A stretch of 64,000 nt of DNA from Hyphomicrobiales bacterium (GTDB taxonomy: Bacteria; Pseudomonadota; Alphaproteobacteria; Rhizobiales; Xanthobacteraceae): contig JAFKKG010000022.1 in the NCBI GenBank assembly GCA_017305715.1, positions 114,557 to 178,556 on the forward strand, given 5' to 3'. Within the stretch, counting starts at the first letter, position 1. Every line of letters begins with the position of its first letter. Positions 1-10,595 of this stretch are shown one piece after another. The notes below the pieces were generated by a model. It was given only the letters and a program-made list of their open reading frames with translations, made no database searches and was not told the origin of the DNA. A program made the position numbers and the translations under genes.

Positions 1-85
1 TCAGCAGCATCGGAAAGCGATGCGGCAGCGTCTTGAGGATCTCGTTGATATCGACGAGCTCAAACCTGACCGGTGCCTCCTCCAT
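1..85 (-). CDS. fabZ: 3-hydroxyacyl-ACP dehydratase FabZ, N-terminal part
   Basis: Only the first 28 codons lie in the window; the gene runs off the left edge. The translation starts [20 protein letters not shown] and continues into the PHRFPMLL stretch typical of FabZ amino termini. FabZ dehydrates 3-hydroxyacyl-ACP in type II fatty acid synthesis. The ATG overlaps the lpxD stop codon (TAATG), so the two are probably translated together, as expected for the lpxD-fabZ pair of lipid A clusters. Identity rests on this short segment plus context. Confidence 0.85.
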   Translation of the reverse strand, partial: MEEAPVRFELVDINEILKTLPHRFPMLL

Positions 86-1152
86 TACTCTTTCCCCTCG
101 CCCTTCGGATCGGCCGCGCCGCCCTGCGCCAGCCGCTCCACCGCAACAATTTCCCTAAACCACTGCTTGGTCGGTTTGGCAAAATGACCGCCCCAACGAC
201 CATTGGGCGGGATATCGTCCTTGACGGCGCTCATCGCGGTGACCTGGGCGCCGTCGCCGATCTTGAGGTGGTTGTTGATGCCCACCTTGGCGCCCAGCGC
301 GACATTGTCCCCGACCGTCAGGCTGCCCGCGAGCCCGATCTGGGCCGCGAGCAGGCAGTGCCTGCCGATGGTCACATTGTGGCCGATCTGGACCTGATTG
401 TCGATTTTGGTGCCCTCGCCGATCACGGTATCGCGCAGGCTGCCGCGGTCGATGGTGGTGTTGGCGCCCACCTCGACATGGTTCTGGATCAGGACGCGGC
501 CGGTCTGCGGCACTTTCAGATGGCCCTCGGGGCCGAAGAAAATGAAGCCATAGCCGTCCTGCCCGATGCTGCAGCCGGGATGGATCAGGACGTTGTTGCC
601 GATCAGGGCGAACTGGATCGCGGTGCGGGCGCCGACATTGCAGTCCCGGCCGATCCGCACGTCGGCCCCGATCACGGCGCCGGCGCCGATCACCGTTCCG
701 GCCCCGATCTCGACCCGGGGGCCGATCACCGCCAGCGGATCGACAATCACACCGTCTTCGAGGTGAGCCGACGGGTCGATGATCGCCGACGGGGCGATGC
801 CGTCATTCTCGAACCAGGTCTGTGGACGCAGGGCGTCCTCGTGCCAGATGCGCGCGATGTTCACGAAGGCGCGGAACGGCTGCGCGGCCCGCAGCACCGC
901 GACATGCGCGGGAACCTGCGCCTCGAAACGCGGGCTGACCAGGCAGGCCCCAGCCTTGGTCGCGGCAAGCTGGTCGGCGTATTTGAGATTGTCGAAGAAT
1001 GCCAGGTGCATCGGGCCGGCTTCGTCGAGCGACGCGAGGCCCCGAATGACGTGGCCGCCCCGTGCGGGGTCGACCAATACCGTCTCCGTCAGCGCGGCAA
1101 TGTCAGCCAGCGTCGACGAAGGCGGTTGCTTGAAGAAGTTCGGCTGCGCCAT
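85..1152 (-). CDS. lpxD: UDP-3-O-acylglucosamine N-acyltransferase LpxD
   Basis: LpxD adds the N-linked hydroxyacyl chain from acyl-ACP to UDP-3-O-acylglucosamine, the third step of lipid A synthesis, in the cytoplasm. The protein has an N-terminal uridine-binding part (about 1-105) followed by a long left-handed beta-helix of hexapeptide repeats ([20 protein letters not shown] and onward). QIGHNV carries the expected catalytic histidine. I chose the ATG at 1152 ([11 protein letters not shown], 355 residues) because it matches the usual start; an in-frame upstream start at 1188 would add 12 residues. It lies between bamA and fabZ. No skp gene is present between bamA and lpxD, unlike enterobacteria. 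Confidence 0.93.
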   Translation of the reverse strand: MAQPNFFKQPPSSTLADIAALTETVLVDPARGGHVIRGLASLDEAGPMHLAFFDNLKYADQLAATKAGACLVSPRFEAQVPAHVAVLRAAQPFRAFVNIARIWHEDALRPQTWFENDGIAPSAIIDPSAHLEDGVIVDPLAVIGPRVEIGAGTVIGAGAVIGADVRIGRDCNVGARTAIQFALIGNNVLIHPGCSIGQDGYGFIFFGPEGHLKVPQTGRVLIQNHVEVGANTTIDRGSLRDTVIGEGTKIDNQVQIGHNVTIGRHCLLAAQIGLAGSLTVGDNVALGAKVGINNHLKIGDGAQVTAMSAVKDDIPPNGRWGGHFAKPTKQWFREIVAVERLAQGGAADPKGEGKE

Positions 1153-1227
1153 TCCACCCGTCGCAGTCCGGCCGGTTGTGACACCCAAGGCCCGGTTCTG
1201 ATTGGTTAAAACCGACGCCTCATGTTG

Positions 1228-1280
1228 TTTCGACGCGTTTTCTCCACGCGAACCGGTAATCCAATTCGCGTGAAAACGCT
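1228..1280. repeat. Dispersed palindromic intergenic repeat, copy 1
   Basis: An imperfect hairpin lies in the bamA-lpxD gap. GCGTTTTC (1235-1242) pairs with GAAAACGC (1272-1279), and CACGCGAA (1245-1252) pairs with TTCGCGTG (1265-1272). The core ACGCGAACCGGT recurs at 31909-31920 within a similar hairpin. From memory this resembles a short palindromic element scattered through Bradyrhizobium and Rhodopseudomonas intergenic regions; that family assignment is recall, not a search. Confidence 0.65.
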
Positions 1281-1285
1281 ACGCT

Positions 1286-3853
1286 TTAGAACGACGTTCC
1301 GCCGCCGAACTTGAACTGCTGCACGCGGTCATACTTACCCTTGGTGAGCGGAACCGCATAGTCGAAGCGCAGCGGACCGAACGGCGAGGCCCAGATCAGA
1401 CCGACACCCACCGAGGTACGGACCACGTTGCCGTCATCATATTGCAGCCCGAGGCAGGTGCCCGGCGTCGGCGGCGTGATCGTCGGCTTGATGCAACCGG
1501 GAACGTTGACTTCGCCGGTCTGCGCCCACGCCGTCGTGCCCTTGTAGTCATACAGACCGCCGGCGTCGGCATAGAGCGAACCCTTGAGCCCGACTTCCTT
1601 CGGCAGGAACCAGAACGGCATCTGCAACTCCGCCGACGCGCCCCAATATTTGGTGCCGCCGAGCGCGTCACCCGTACCGTAGGGGTTGATGTCGCGCGGG
1701 CCGATGCCGTTCGGCGCAAAGCCGCGGACGAGGTTCGGGCCCATCTGGAAGTGATCGAGCATGCGCAGCTGGTCGTTGCCGAGCTGGTTGAGAATGCCGC
1801 CCTGGAGATGGATCAGGCCGACCACATCGGCAACCAGCGGCGTGTAGTACTTCAGATCGACGGCGGACTTGATGTAGGAGACGTCGCCGCCGAGACCCGC
1901 GAAGTCCTGCTTCCAGTCGATCAGCAAGCCGTTGGTCGGGTTCTTGTTGTTGTCCAGCGTGTTGTAGTTCAGCGAATAGCCGACCGACGAGGTCAGCGTC
2001 CTGCCGCTCTGCAGCTCCTTGCGGACCGGCAGCGAAGCTTCGCCATCGCTGTAGCACCACAGGCCGATCCCGGAAACGTCGGTGGCCGATTGCCCCCCTG
2101 CGACTGCCGTGCCTCCCGCGGGAACACCATTCAACTGCGCCCAGGCAGGCGACGGATTGAACGCGAGCAATCCATTGTTCGGGTTGTTGTTACAATTGGC
2201 CAGCGTGTACGGCAGCTGGATTTCCTGCTGATAGATCGAATAACGCAGCTGCAGCGCGAGATCCTCACGCAGGGTGAAGCCGAGCCGCGGGCTGAAGCCC
2301 AGCGTCTTGGTGCCGTAGGCGATGTAGCTATTGGCGAGCTGCTGGCGCTGGAACAGGTCGAGGCCGAGAGCGACGCGATAGTCGAACAGGTAAGGTTCGA
2401 CGAACGACAGCGAATAGCCGCGCGCGTACTGGCCATAGGTGACCGACGCCTTCGCATACAGGCCGCGGCCGAGGAAGTTGCGTTCCGAAATGCTGACTTC
2501 GGCCAGCGCACCGTCCGTCGTCGAATAACCGCCCGAGACCGAGAAATCGCCGGTCGATTTTTCTTCGAGGTCCACGATCAGGATCACGCGATCGGTCGAC
2601 GAGCCGGGTTCGGTCACGATCTTCACGGATTTGAAGAAGTCGAGATTCTTCAGCCGGCGCTCGGCGCGATCGACCAGCGCACGGTTGTAGGCGTCGCCTT
2701 CCGAGAGGTCGAATTCGCGGCGAATCACGTAGTCGCGGGTCCGGGTGTTGCCGCGGACATTGATGCGCTCGATATAGGTTCGCGGGCCTTCATCGACCGC
2801 GAAGACGATCGAGACGGTATGCTGCTCGAAATTGCGGTCGCCGCGCGGACGCACGATCGCGAAGGCATAACCGCGGCGCGAGGCCTCGATCTGCATTTCC
2901 TCGACGGACTTTTCGAGCGCCTCGGCATTGTAGAGCGATCCGACGCTGACGCGCGAGAAGCTGCGCAGCGCGCTCACGTCAAGCGTGCTGATCGAGGTCT
3001 GGAAGTCGACGGAGGCCACACGGTACTGCTGGCCCTCCTCGATCTTGAAGGTGACCAGGAAGCCTTTGCGCTCGGGATCGTATTCGGACAGCGCGGCGAC
3101 CACCTGCACGTCGGCAAAGCCGTTCTTGAGGTAGAAGCGGCGAATCAGGTCGCGGTCGGCTTCGACGCGGTCGGGATCGTAGACGTCGGCACCGCCGAGG
3201 AAGCTCAGCAGGTTGGATTCGCGCGTCTTGATGACGTCTTTCAGCCGGTATGACGAATAAAACTGGTTGCCGATGAATTCGATGGACTTGATGCCGGTCT
3301 TGCTGCCTTCGGTGATGGTGAAGATCAGATCGACGCGGTTGTTCGGCTGCTCGATGATTTCGGGGTTGACGCGTACGTCATAGCGGCCCGAACGGCGGTA
3401 GATTTCGGCGATGCGCTGGGCGTCCGATTGAACCATCGGGCGCGACAGCGTGCCCCGGGGCTTGGACTGGATTTCAGCGGAAAGCTGTTCGTCCTTGACC
3501 TTCTTGTTGCCCTCGAAGGCGATACGGCCGATCACGGGGTTTTCGACCACGACGACCACGATCCGGCCACCGACCTGGTTGATCCGCACGTCCTGGAACA
3601 GTCCGGTCTCGATCAGCGCCTTGAGGCCGTCGTCGATCTGGGCCTGCCCGAGATGGCCGCCGGGACCCGGCCTGAAATAGGAGCGAATGGTCTCGACTTC
3701 GACGCGCCGGTTGCCCTCCACGCCGATCGAAGCGACCGTCTGAGCGGCAGCCGGCGCAGACACCAGCACCCCCGCCAGCGTAGCAGCCGCCGGTAAAGCG
3801 AACATGATCGAGGCGGCCAACAAGCCCCCCCGCACTCGCATTCCAAACATCAT
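1286..3853 (-). CDS. bamA: Outer membrane protein assembly factor BamA
   Basis: BamA is the central subunit of the outer-membrane beta-barrel assembly machine. After a signal peptide ending near AAAQ come five POTRA repeats (about residues 40-440), then a C-terminal 16-strand barrel with the conserved VRGF motif (LVRGFAPNGIG) and a terminal phenylalanine. The start at 3853 (MMFGMRVRGG, 855 residues) puts the signal peptide at the N terminus. A GTG at 4030 overlapping the rseP stop as GTGA would add 59 residues with no signal-like character, so I disfavour it, though such overlaps are common in this cluster. Neighbours rseP and lpxD are the standard ones. Confidence 0.95.
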   Translation of the reverse strand: MMFGMRVRGGLLAASIMFALPAAATLAGVLVSAPAAAQTVASIGVEGNRRVEVETIRSYFRPGPGGHLGQAQIDDGLKALIETGLFQDVRINQVGGRIVVVVVENPVIGRIAFEGNKKVKDEQLSAEIQSKPRGTLSRPMVQSDAQRIAEIYRRSGRYDVRVNPEIIEQPNNRVDLIFTITEGSKTGIKSIEFIGNQFYSSYRLKDVIKTRESNLLSFLGGADVYDPDRVEADRDLIRRFYLKNGFADVQVVAALSEYDPERKGFLVTFKIEEGQQYRVASVDFQTSISTLDVSALRSFSRVSVGSLYNAEALEKSVEEMQIEASRRGYAFAIVRPRGDRNFEQHTVSIVFAVDEGPRTYIERINVRGNTRTRDYVIRREFDLSEGDAYNRALVDRAERRLKNLDFFKSVKIVTEPGSSTDRVILIVDLEEKSTGDFSVSGGYSTTDGALAEVSISERNFLGRGLYAKASVTYGQYARGYSLSFVEPYLFDYRVALGLDLFQRQQLANSYIAYGTKTLGFSPRLGFTLREDLALQLRYSIYQQEIQLPYTLANCNNNPNNGLLAFNPSPAWAQLNGVPAGGTAVAGGQSATDVSGIGLWCYSDGEASLPVRKELQSGRTLTSSVGYSLNYNTLDNNKNPTNGLLIDWKQDFAGLGGDVSYIKSAVDLKYYTPLVADVVGLIHLQGGILNQLGNDQLRMLDHFQMGPNLVRGFAPNGIGPRDINPYGTGDALGGTKYWGASAELQMPFWFLPKEVGLKGSLYADAGGLYDYKGTTAWAQTGEVNVPGCIKPTITPPTPGTCLGLQYDDGNVVRTSVGVGLIWASPFGPLRFDYAVPLTKGKYDRVQQFKFGGGTSF

Positions 3854-4026
3854 GCGCAACGCGCCCTTATCATTCCAATGCCGGCCCGCACCCCTACGAA
3901 CCGGCAGATTCCCATTTTCTGCATTTCTTGTAGCCAATTTCCCCGGGGCGGCAAACGGAACATCACCGCGCGATTCCATTTTCATTCCAAGACGTTGCCA
4001 ATGGGCAACGTCACAAAAAAGCCGCT

Positions 4027-5181
4027 TCACGATGCCGCCAGATGCAGGATGTCGTTATAAGTCGCAAACACCATCAGCATCAGCACCAGACCGAGCCCGA
4101 TTCGGAATCCCATCTCCTGGGCACGGCTCGACAGCGGGCGGCCCCGGACCGCCTCCACCGCATAGAACAAAAGGTGACCGCCATCGAGCAGCGGCACCGG
4201 GAACAGGTTCAACAGGCCGATCGAGATCGACAGCACGGCGGTCAGGTGCACCAGCGCGGCCAGGCCAATGGTGGCGACCTGACCGGAAATCTGGGCGATC
4301 CGTAGTGGACCGCCCACCTGGTCGGCGGCCTCGCGGCCGGTGAAGATGCCGCCGATATAGGCGAGCGTGCGGTCGACCACGAACCAGGTTTCCTTGACGC
4401 CGAGCCAGAGCGCGGTCGCCGGATCGACGCGTTCGGTCACGACATCGCCCGGCGCGGTTGCGCGCGTGATGCCCAGAACACCGAGCCGGTGGGGATTGCC
4501 GAACGGATCCTTCACTTCGCGCTGTTCCGGCGTGCCCTGCAATTGCAGGGTGGAATCGCCGCGCTTGACGGTGAAGGTCAGCCGATCGCCGGCATGGACG
4601 CCGACGATGCGCTGCATGTCGGAGAAGCTGCCGATGGTCTTGCCGTCGATCGCCGTGACGATATCGCCGACCTGAAAGCCCGCTCTTGCAGCGGCGCTGT
4701 TGGCTTCGATCTTGTCGACGCGCGCCGTCGTGCTCGGCTTGCCGAAGAAGGTGAACAGGCAGGTGAAGATCACGATCGCGAGGATGAAATTCGCGATCGG
4801 CCCGGCGGCAACGATCGCTGCGCGCGGACCGACTTTCTTGTGGTGGAAGCTGCCGGCCCGTTCTTCCGCGGTCATGCGGTCGAGCGTTTCGGCCGAGGCT
4901 GGCGTCGAGGCTTCCGATTCGTCGCCAAAGAACTTCACATAGCCGCCGAGCGGGATCGCCGAAATCTTCCAGCGGGTGCCGTGGCGGTCGTTGAAGCCGG
5001 CGAGTTCCGGCCCGAACCCGAGCGAGAACGTTAACACCTTCACGCCCGCCCAGCGGGCGACCAGAAAGTGGCCGAGCTCATGGAAGAAAACGACGATGGT
5101 CAGGACAAACAGGAAGGGAATGATGTAGCCGATGAGCCCATGGCTCAACGTATTGAAACTATGTAGAAAAAACTCAGTCAT
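4027..5181 (-). CDS. rseP: Site-2 zinc metalloprotease RseP
   Basis: This is an intramembrane S2P-family protease of the inner membrane that cleaves anti-sigma factors or signal-peptide remnants within the bilayer. Counting from the ATG at 5181 (MTEFFLHSF, 384 residues), the zinc-site motif HELGH is at 34-38 in the first membrane helix. A PDZ domain with GFQVGDIV follows, and LNLFPVPLLDGGH supplies the third zinc ligand. Several terminal helices are visible. A longer reading from 5220 adds 13 unconvincing residues. It lies between dxr and bamA, as in most alphaproteobacteria. Confidence 0.94.
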   Translation of the reverse strand: MTEFFLHSFNTLSHGLIGYIIPFLFVLTIVVFFHELGHFLVARWAGVKVLTFSLGFGPELAGFNDRHGTRWKISAIPLGGYVKFFGDESEASTPASAETLDRMTAEERAGSFHHKKVGPRAAIVAAGPIANFILAIVIFTCLFTFFGKPSTTARVDKIEANSAAARAGFQVGDIVTAIDGKTIGSFSDMQRIVGVHAGDRLTFTVKRGDSTLQLQGTPEQREVKDPFGNPHRLGVLGITRATAPGDVVTERVDPATALWLGVKETWFVVDRTLAYIGGIFTGREAADQVGGPLRIAQISGQVATIGLAALVHLTAVLSISIGLLNLFPVPLLDGGHLLFYAVEAVRGRPLSSRAQEMGFRIGLGLVLMLMVFATYNDILHLAAS

Positions 5182-5224
5182 TCGATTCCCCTCGACGCGA
5201 GCCGATGGCTGCGCCCCCAACCTA

Positions 5225-6445
5225 CTAGGATGCCTTTAAGGCAATTTGAGGCAATAGGGAGGCAGCTTTATTTCTCGCATTATGGTCAACGGAAATCGCA
5301 TCATCCGCTGAGCCCAGAGGCGCCAGATTTCCGGCGCGGATCCAGTCGTTCATGGTCGCCTCGACCAGGCGCGCAATGGCGCCGAACCTGATCTTGCCGG
5401 CGATGAAGGCCGCGACCGCCACCTCGTTGGCGGCGTTGAACACGGTGGTCAGACCGCCGCCGGCGCGGAGCGCGTCATAGGCCAGCCGCAGCCCCGGGAA
5501 CCGCTCGAAATCCGGGGCTTCGAAGGTCAATTGGCCGATCTTGGCGAGATCCAGCCGTGCCGACGGGCCGACGATCCGGTCCGGCCAGCCAAGGCAATGG
5601 GCGATCGGAATGCGCATGTCCGGCGCGCCGAGCTGGGCGACCACCGACCGGTCGGAGAATTCGACCATGCCGTGGATGATCGATTGCGGATGCACGAGCA
5701 CATCGATCTCGTCGGGCGACAGCGTGAACAGATAGGCCGCCTCGATCACTTCGAGGCCCTTGTTCATCATCGACGCCGAATCGATGGTGATCTTCTGGCC
5801 CATGCTCCAGTTCGGATGTTTCAGCGCCTGCGCCAGCGTCGCCTGCTCGATATCGGTCGAGGTCCAGGTGCGGAATGGCCCGCCGGACGCGGTGATGATC
5901 ACGCGCACCAGTTCTTCGCGATTGCCGGAAGCGAGCGCCTGGAACAGCGCATTATGCTCGGAATCCGCGGGCAGGATGCAGGCCCCCGCCTTCGCGGCGC
6001 GCTGCATGAAGAAATCGCCGGCGCAGACGAGGCACTCCTTGTTGGCGAGCGCCACCGCAGCCCCGCGGTCGACGGCGGCAAGCGCGGGCTTGAGGCCGGC
6101 GGCGCCACTGACAGCGGCCATCACCCAATCGGCCGGCCGCGCCGCCGCCTCGATGACGGCGCTTTCGCCGGCGCCGCATTCGGTGCGCGTGCCGGCCAGC
6201 GCGTCCTTCAACGCACCAAGCTTGGTGGGATCGGCAATCGCCGCAAAACGCGCGCCGAATTCTTTCGCCAGCTTGGCGAGTCCTTCGACGTTGGAATTCG
6301 CCGTCAGCGCCTCGACCTGGTAGCGGTCGCGATCGCCGCGCAGCAAATCCATCGTGCTGTCGCCGATCGAGCCGGTGGCGCCCAGCACCGTGACGGTGCG
6401 CGCCGAAGCCGCGGCCTTGTTGTTACGCAATGGAACTGCGCTCAT
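5225..6445 (-). CDS. dxr: 1-deoxy-D-xylulose-5-phosphate reductoisomerase
   Basis: Dxr converts DXP to 2-C-methyl-D-erythritol 4-phosphate with NADPH, the committed step of the MEP isoprenoid pathway. The N terminus has the NADPH-binding GATGSIG motif. Further on are the metal/substrate region [18 protein letters not shown] and [14 protein letters not shown]. The start at 6445 (MSAVPLRNN, 406 residues) fits the family length; the frame stays open upstream into cdsA but has no family resemblance there. Only 4 bases separate it from the cdsA stop. The product feeds the undecaprenyl pathway served by uppS two genes upstream. Confidence 0.95.
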   Translation of the reverse strand: MSAVPLRNNKAAASARTVTVLGATGSIGDSTMDLLRGDRDRYQVEALTANSNVEGLAKLAKEFGARFAAIADPTKLGALKDALAGTRTECGAGESAVIEAAARPADWVMAAVSGAAGLKPALAAVDRGAAVALANKECLVCAGDFFMQRAAKAGACILPADSEHNALFQALASGNREELVRVIITASGGPFRTWTSTDIEQATLAQALKHPNWSMGQKITIDSASMMNKGLEVIEAAYLFTLSPDEIDVLVHPQSIIHGMVEFSDRSVVAQLGAPDMRIPIAHCLGWPDRIVGPSARLDLAKIGQLTFEAPDFERFPGLRLAYDALRAGGGLTTVFNAANEVAVAAFIAGKIRFGAIARLVEATMNDWIRAGNLAPLGSADDAISVDHNARNKAASLLPQIALKAS

Positions 6446-6449
6446 TTTT

Positions 6450-7298
6450 TCACCAAACCATAAGACCGCGACCGACGCCATCGGCGCCGCCCCGCAGGAA
6501 CCCAAAAAGCGCCGCCATGGCGACGGCCGCCACAAATCCATCCAGACGGTCCAGCAGCCCGCCATGGCCGGGAATAATCTGGCTCGAATCCTTCACACCG
6601 AAGCGTCGCTTGACCGCCGATTCGAAGAGATCGCCGAGTTGAGAAACCACCGAAAGAACGCCTGATATCATCAATAGCGGCCCGGTTTTCCCGAGATCCA
6701 GCGCCGCAAAGCCGCCCGCCACCGCCAGACTGGCGACAAAACCGCCGATGGCGCCTGCCCAGGTCTTCTTGGGGCTGACGCGCGGCCAGAGTTTTGGCCC
6801 GCCGATGCCCCGGCCCGCGAAATAGCCGCCGCTATCGGTTACCCACACGATCACGAGCACGAACACCAGCGCGGCAAAGCCTTTGACCGGATCGAGACGC
6901 AGCAGCACGGATGCGATTTCGGCCGCTGCCGCATAGAGGAATCCCAGGGCGCTCCAGTTTCGCTGCGACGGCGTGATCATGGCGACCGCGACGAGGCCGA
7001 CGCCGAACACGACCAGCGCGGCCTCGATCCGCCCGATCGCAAGGCAAAGCCCGGCCATGGCGAGTGCGAAAACACCCGCTGCGACCACGCGCCTGTCGGC
7101 GACGAGGCCGGCCACCATCAGCCATTCGACATAAAGGCCGATCGCGGCCAGCGTCACCAGCGTGGTCCACAGCCAGCCGCCCGCCCAGGCGATGGCGATG
7201 GCGAGCGGAATCAGCACGGCGGCGGCGATGATGCGCGTCGACAGATTGCGGGAATCCGCCTCGGCCGATGCCGCCGGCGCGGCCTTGCCCTCGGTCAC
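6450..7298 (-). CDS. cdsA: Phosphatidate cytidylyltransferase
   Basis: This integral inner-membrane enzyme makes CDP-diacylglycerol from phosphatidate and CTP. The 282-residue protein has about eight hydrophobic segments and the C-terminal CDS signature [19 protein letters not shown]. Its GTG start overlaps the uppS stop as GTGA, implying translational coupling. Position between uppS and dxr is standard. Confidence 0.93.
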   Translation of the reverse strand: MTEGKAAPAASAEADSRNLSTRIIAAAVLIPLAIAIAWAGGWLWTTLVTLAAIGLYVEWLMVAGLVADRRVVAAGVFALAMAGLCLAIGRIEAALVVFGVGLVAVAMITPSQRNWSALGFLYAAAAEIASVLLRLDPVKGFAALVFVLVIVWVTDSGGYFAGRGIGGPKLWPRVSPKKTWAGAIGGFVASLAVAGGFAALDLGKTGPLLMISGVLSVVSQLGDLFESAVKRRFGVKDSSQIIPGHGGLLDRLDGFVAAVAMAALFGFLRGGADGVGRGLMVW

Positions 7299-8050
7299 GA
7301 TCCGGTTTTCGCGGCCAGACCGCCGAAACGGCGCTCCCGTCTGGCGTATTCGGCGATCGCGCTTTCAAGCGCAGGCTTGTCGAAATCCGGCCAGTGGATC
7401 GGCACGAACACGAGTTCGCTGTAAGCCGCCTGCCACATCAGGAAGTTCGACAGCCGCTGCTCGCCGCTGGTACGGATGATCAGGTCGGGATCGGGAATAT
7501 CGGGCGCGTCGAGATACCGGCCGAGCGCGTCGGCGTCGATCGAGGCGGGATCGCGTTTGCCCTCGGCGACTTCGCGCGCCAGCCGCTGCGCCGCGTTGGC
7601 GATTTCCTGGCGCGATCCATAATTGAACGCCACGACGAGATTGAGCTTGGTATTGCCCCGCGTCAGTTCTTCGGCCTCGTTCAACAGCGCGCAGATATCC
7701 GGCTCCAATCCCTCACGCTCGCCGATGACGCGCACCCTCACCCCGTCACGGTGCAGTGTTGCCAGATCGTTGCGGATGAAGCGGCGCAGCAAGCCGAAGA
7801 GATCGCCGATTTCGGTCGCCGGACGCGACCAGTTCTCGGAGCTGAACGAGAAGATGGTCAAATAGCGCACGCCGAGTTCATGGGCGGCGCGAACGACGCG
7901 CCGCAGCGCGTCGACGCCGCGGCGATGGCCTTCCGCGCGTGGCAGGCCCCGCGCGGCCGCCCAGCGGCCGTTGCCGTCCATGATGATCGCCACGTGCAAG
8001 GGACCGGTTCGATCCGGTGCTTCCGTTGCGGGGGCGGCGGCGTTCGGCAT
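7295..8050 (-). CDS. uppS: Undecaprenyl diphosphate synthase (cis-prenyltransferase)
   Basis: UppS elongates farnesyl diphosphate with eight isopentenyl units to the C55 carrier used for peptidoglycan and O-antigen. The protein (251 residues) shows the family motifs in order: [10 protein letters not shown] with the catalytic Asp, FSSENW, and [11 protein letters not shown]. The first 18 residues ([18 protein letters not shown]) are a non-conserved tail. It sits 71 bases after frr and overlaps cdsA. Confidence 0.95.
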   Translation of the reverse strand: MPNAAAPATEAPDRTGPLHVAIIMDGNGRWAAARGLPRAEGHRRGVDALRRVVRAAHELGVRYLTIFSFSSENWSRPATEIGDLFGLLRRFIRNDLATLHRDGVRVRVIGEREGLEPDICALLNEAEELTRGNTKLNLVVAFNYGSRQEIANAAQRLAREVAEGKRDPASIDADALGRYLDAPDIPDPDLIIRTSGEQRLSNFLMWQAAYSELVFVPIHWPDFDKPALESAIAEYARRERRFGGLAAKTGS

Positions 8051-8121
8051 TATCTAGGTTCCAGGGACCAGTCCCAAAGTCTCGATCGCGAGTTTCGACC
8101 TCAAGTTTCGATCATAAGCCA

Positions 8122-8685
8122 TTAAACGGTAAGGATTTCCTTTTCCTTTGCCGCCAGCAATTGGTCGATCTCGGCAATCATCCCGTCGGTGGCCTTTTGC
8201 ACGTCATTGGCCAGGCGCTCCTGGTCGTCCTCGGAGATTTCGTGATTCTTCTCAAGCTTCTTGACCGTATCCAGCCCGTCGCGACGGACGTGGCGGACCG
8301 CAACCTTGGCGGCTTCGGCATATTTGTGCGCGACTTTCACCAGCTCCTTGCGGCGCTCCTCGTTGAGTTCCGGAATCCGCAGGCGAAGCACCTGCCCTTC
8401 GGTCGCCGGCGAGAGGCCGAGATTGGAATCGACGATCGCCTTCTCCACCGCCTTGACCATGGACTTGTCCCAGACCTGCACCGACAGCAGCCGCGGTTCG
8501 GGGACGCTGACGGTGGCGAGCTGGTTGAGCGGCATGTGCGAGCCATAGGCCTCGACCTGCACCGGCTCCAGCATGGAGGCCGCCGCGCGGCCGGTGCGCA
8601 AGCCGCCCAGTTCATGCTTGAGCGACTGGGTCGCGCCCTGCATGCGGCGCTTCAATTCGTTGATGTCAAAACCGGGTGTGGGCAT
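8122..8685 (-). CDS. frr: Ribosome recycling factor
   Basis: RRF splits post-termination ribosomes together with EF-G. The 187-residue protein has the usual length and motifs: [28 protein letters not shown] near the hinge, and [14 protein letters not shown] near the C terminus. A good Shine-Dalgarno sequence (GGAGGGGAG on the coding strand) lies just upstream of the start. It follows pyrH by 72 bases. Confidence 0.96.
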   Translation of the reverse strand: MPTPGFDINELKRRMQGATQSLKHELGGLRTGRAAASMLEPVQVEAYGSHMPLNQLATVSVPEPRLLSVQVWDKSMVKAVEKAIVDSNLGLSPATEGQVLRLRIPELNEERRKELVKVAHKYAEAAKVAVRHVRRDGLDTVKKLEKNHEISEDDQERLANDVQKATDGMIAEIDQLLAAKEKEILTV

Positions 8686-8757
8686 AACGATCTCCCCTCC
8701 TTTAGAAAGCCATCCGCCGGCATGATGGGGCCGACGGCTCGATGCAGCGCCAGGCGG

Positions 8758-9474
8758 TCAGCCGGCGACAACCGTACCGTGGCCGGTACCGCGCAGAATG
8801 GCGCCGATCGAACCCGGCTCGGCGATCGAGAATACGATGATAGGCAGTGACGTCTCGCGGGCAAGCGCGAATGCGGTGGCGTCCATCACCTTGTAGCCGC
8901 CTTCGATCGCCTGTGAATGCGTCAGCCGGTCAAAACGCTTGGCCGACGGGTCCTTTTTGGGATCGGCGCTGTAGACGCCGTCGACATTGGTGGCCTTGAG
9001 CACGGCTTGTGCCCCGATCTCGGCCGCCCGCAGCACCGCTGTGGTGTCGGTCGTGAAGAACGGGTTGCCGGTTCCGCCGCCGAGCAGGACGATTCGTCCC
9101 TCGGCGAGATATTTGTGCGTTGCGCTACGGGTGAACAGTTCGGAAATCTCGGGCATCACGAAGGCGGACAAGGTCCGCGCCGGCGTCCCCTTGCGCTCGA
9201 TGGCAGCCTCGAGCGCCAGGCAATTCATCATGGTCGCGAGCATGCCCATGGTGTCGCCGGTCGGACGCGACACGCCGCGCGAGGAGACTTCCACGCCGCG
9301 AACGATGTTGCCGCCGCCGACCACCACCGCCACCTCGACCCCGAGCTGGCGCGCCGCGATCAGGTCGTCGGCGATACGGTCCACGGTGGGCTGGTCGATG
9401 CCGAAGGACTGGCTGCCGGCGAGATATTCGCCCGAGAGCTTGATCACGACGCGACGATAGACCGGCTCAGCCAT
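8758..9474 (-). CDS. pyrH: Uridylate kinase
   Basis: PyrH phosphorylates UMP to UDP in pyrimidine nucleotide synthesis and belongs to the amino-acid-kinase fold. The 238-residue protein shows KLSGEYL, the glycine-rich [19 protein letters not shown] and [13 protein letters not shown] in the expected order. It lies between tsf and frr, the common bacterial arrangement. Confidence 0.96.
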   Translation of the reverse strand: MAEPVYRRVVIKLSGEYLAGSQSFGIDQPTVDRIADDLIAARQLGVEVAVVVGGGNIVRGVEVSSRGVSRPTGDTMGMLATMMNCLALEAAIERKGTPARTLSAFVMPEISELFTRSATHKYLAEGRIVLLGGGTGNPFFTTDTTAVLRAAEIGAQAVLKATNVDGVYSADPKKDPSAKRFDRLTHSQAIEGGYKVMDATAFALARETSLPIIVFSIAEPGSIGAILRGTGHGTVVAG

Positions 9475-9540
9475 AGCGTATCGCTTCCTTCATCCGCGCG
9501 GGCTTCCGGCGCGACGTGCGCCGGAAGGTCGTGTTGGCGG

Positions 9541-10464
9541 TTACTTCTTGCCGGCCGTCGCTGCAACTTCCGCCGCGAAATCGGATTCCTGCTTCTCGAT
9601 TCCCTCGCCGAGCTGATAGCGCACGAAACCGGCAATCTTGATCGAACCACCCACCTTGCCTTCGGCTTCCTTCACCGCCTGGGCGACCGACTTGCCGGTG
9701 TCATGGATGAAGGCCTGATCCAGCAGGCAGACTTCCTTGTAATAGGTTTTCAGGCCGGACTCGACGATCTTCTCGATCACGTTCTCCGGTTTGCCCTGCT
9801 GGCGGTACTTGTCGGCCAGCACGTCCTTTTCCCGCTTCACGGTTTCCGGGTCGAGGCCGGAGGCATCGAGCGCCTGCGGGTTGGTCGCGGCAACGTGCAT
9901 CGCAAGCTGACGGCCGAGCGCGGCGAGCTCATCGGCCTTGCCCGGTGATTCGAGCGCCACCAGCACGCCCATCTTGCCGGCATTGTCGATGACGGCGCCA
10001 TGGATGTAGCTCGCCACCACGCCCTGCCCGACCTCGAGCAAGGCCGCACGGCGCAGCGTCATGTTCTCGCCGATGGTGGCGATCGCGTCCGAAATCGCGG
10101 TCTCGACGGTGAAGTCGCCGATCTTGGCAGCCTTGATGGTTTCGACGTCGGCACCGACGCGAAGCGCGACCTGCGCGACCATCTTGACGAGGCCCTGGAA
10201 CTGCTCGTTGCGGGCGACGAAATCGGTCTCCGAATTGACTTCGACTACGACGCCCTTGTTGCCCGAGGTCATGGCGCCGATCAGGCCTTCGGCGGCGACG
10301 CGGCCGGCCTTCTTGGCGGCCTTCGACAGGCCCTTCTTGCGCAGCCAATCCTGCGCTTCCTGCATGTTGCCCGCGGTCTCGGTGAGCGCCGCCTTGCAGT
10401 CCATCATGCCCGCGCCGGTCGACTCGCGCAGTTCCTTGACCATCGCCGCAGAGATCGTTGCCAT
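9541..10464 (-). CDS. tsf: Elongation factor Ts
   Basis: EF-Ts is the guanine nucleotide exchange factor for EF-Tu. The start at 10464 gives 307 residues beginning [12 protein letters not shown]. The N-terminal UBA-like domain with [12 protein letters not shown] and the core motif [10 protein letters not shown] are clear. An upstream in-frame start at 10509 is less likely because an AAGGA ribosome-binding site sits just before the chosen ATG. It lies 131 bases downstream of rpsB. Confidence 0.96.
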   Translation of the reverse strand: MATISAAMVKELRESTGAGMMDCKAALTETAGNMQEAQDWLRKKGLSKAAKKAGRVAAEGLIGAMTSGNKGVVVEVNSETDFVARNEQFQGLVKMVAQVALRVGADVETIKAAKIGDFTVETAISDAIATIGENMTLRRAALLEVGQGVVASYIHGAVIDNAGKMGVLVALESPGKADELAALGRQLAMHVAATNPQALDASGLDPETVKREKDVLADKYRQQGKPENVIEKIVESGLKTYYKEVCLLDQAFIHDTGKSVAQAVKEAEGKVGGSIKIAGFVRYQLGEGIEKQESDFAAEVAATAGKK

Positions 10465-10560
10465 CGTTGAATATCCTTCTTGCCTGTAAGGAGCGAGCGC
10501 GGCGCGCATCTGCGCCGTGCCGCCAACAGCTACAGGGATGTCGTAACAGGGAAATCAAAC

Positions 10561-10587
10561 CGGGGGGCCGGAAGGCCGGCCGCCCGG
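10561..10587 (-). terminator. Hairpin in the rpsB-tsf spacer, possible attenuator
   Basis: On the minus strand GGCCGG and CCGGCC flank a 4-base loop (CCTT), and the stem extends with further G:C pairs. It is followed by TTTGATTT rather than a clean T-run. It could reduce read-through from rpsB into tsf or simply be an RNA-stabilising stem. There is no direct evidence of termination. Confidence 0.4.
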
Positions 10588-10595
10588 AGGTACAA

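Noticed and set aside
3854-4030. N-terminal extension of bamA from a GTG overlapping the rseP stop
   Set aside because: The added 59 residues are not signal-like and would bury the signal peptide; the start at 3853 is preferred.
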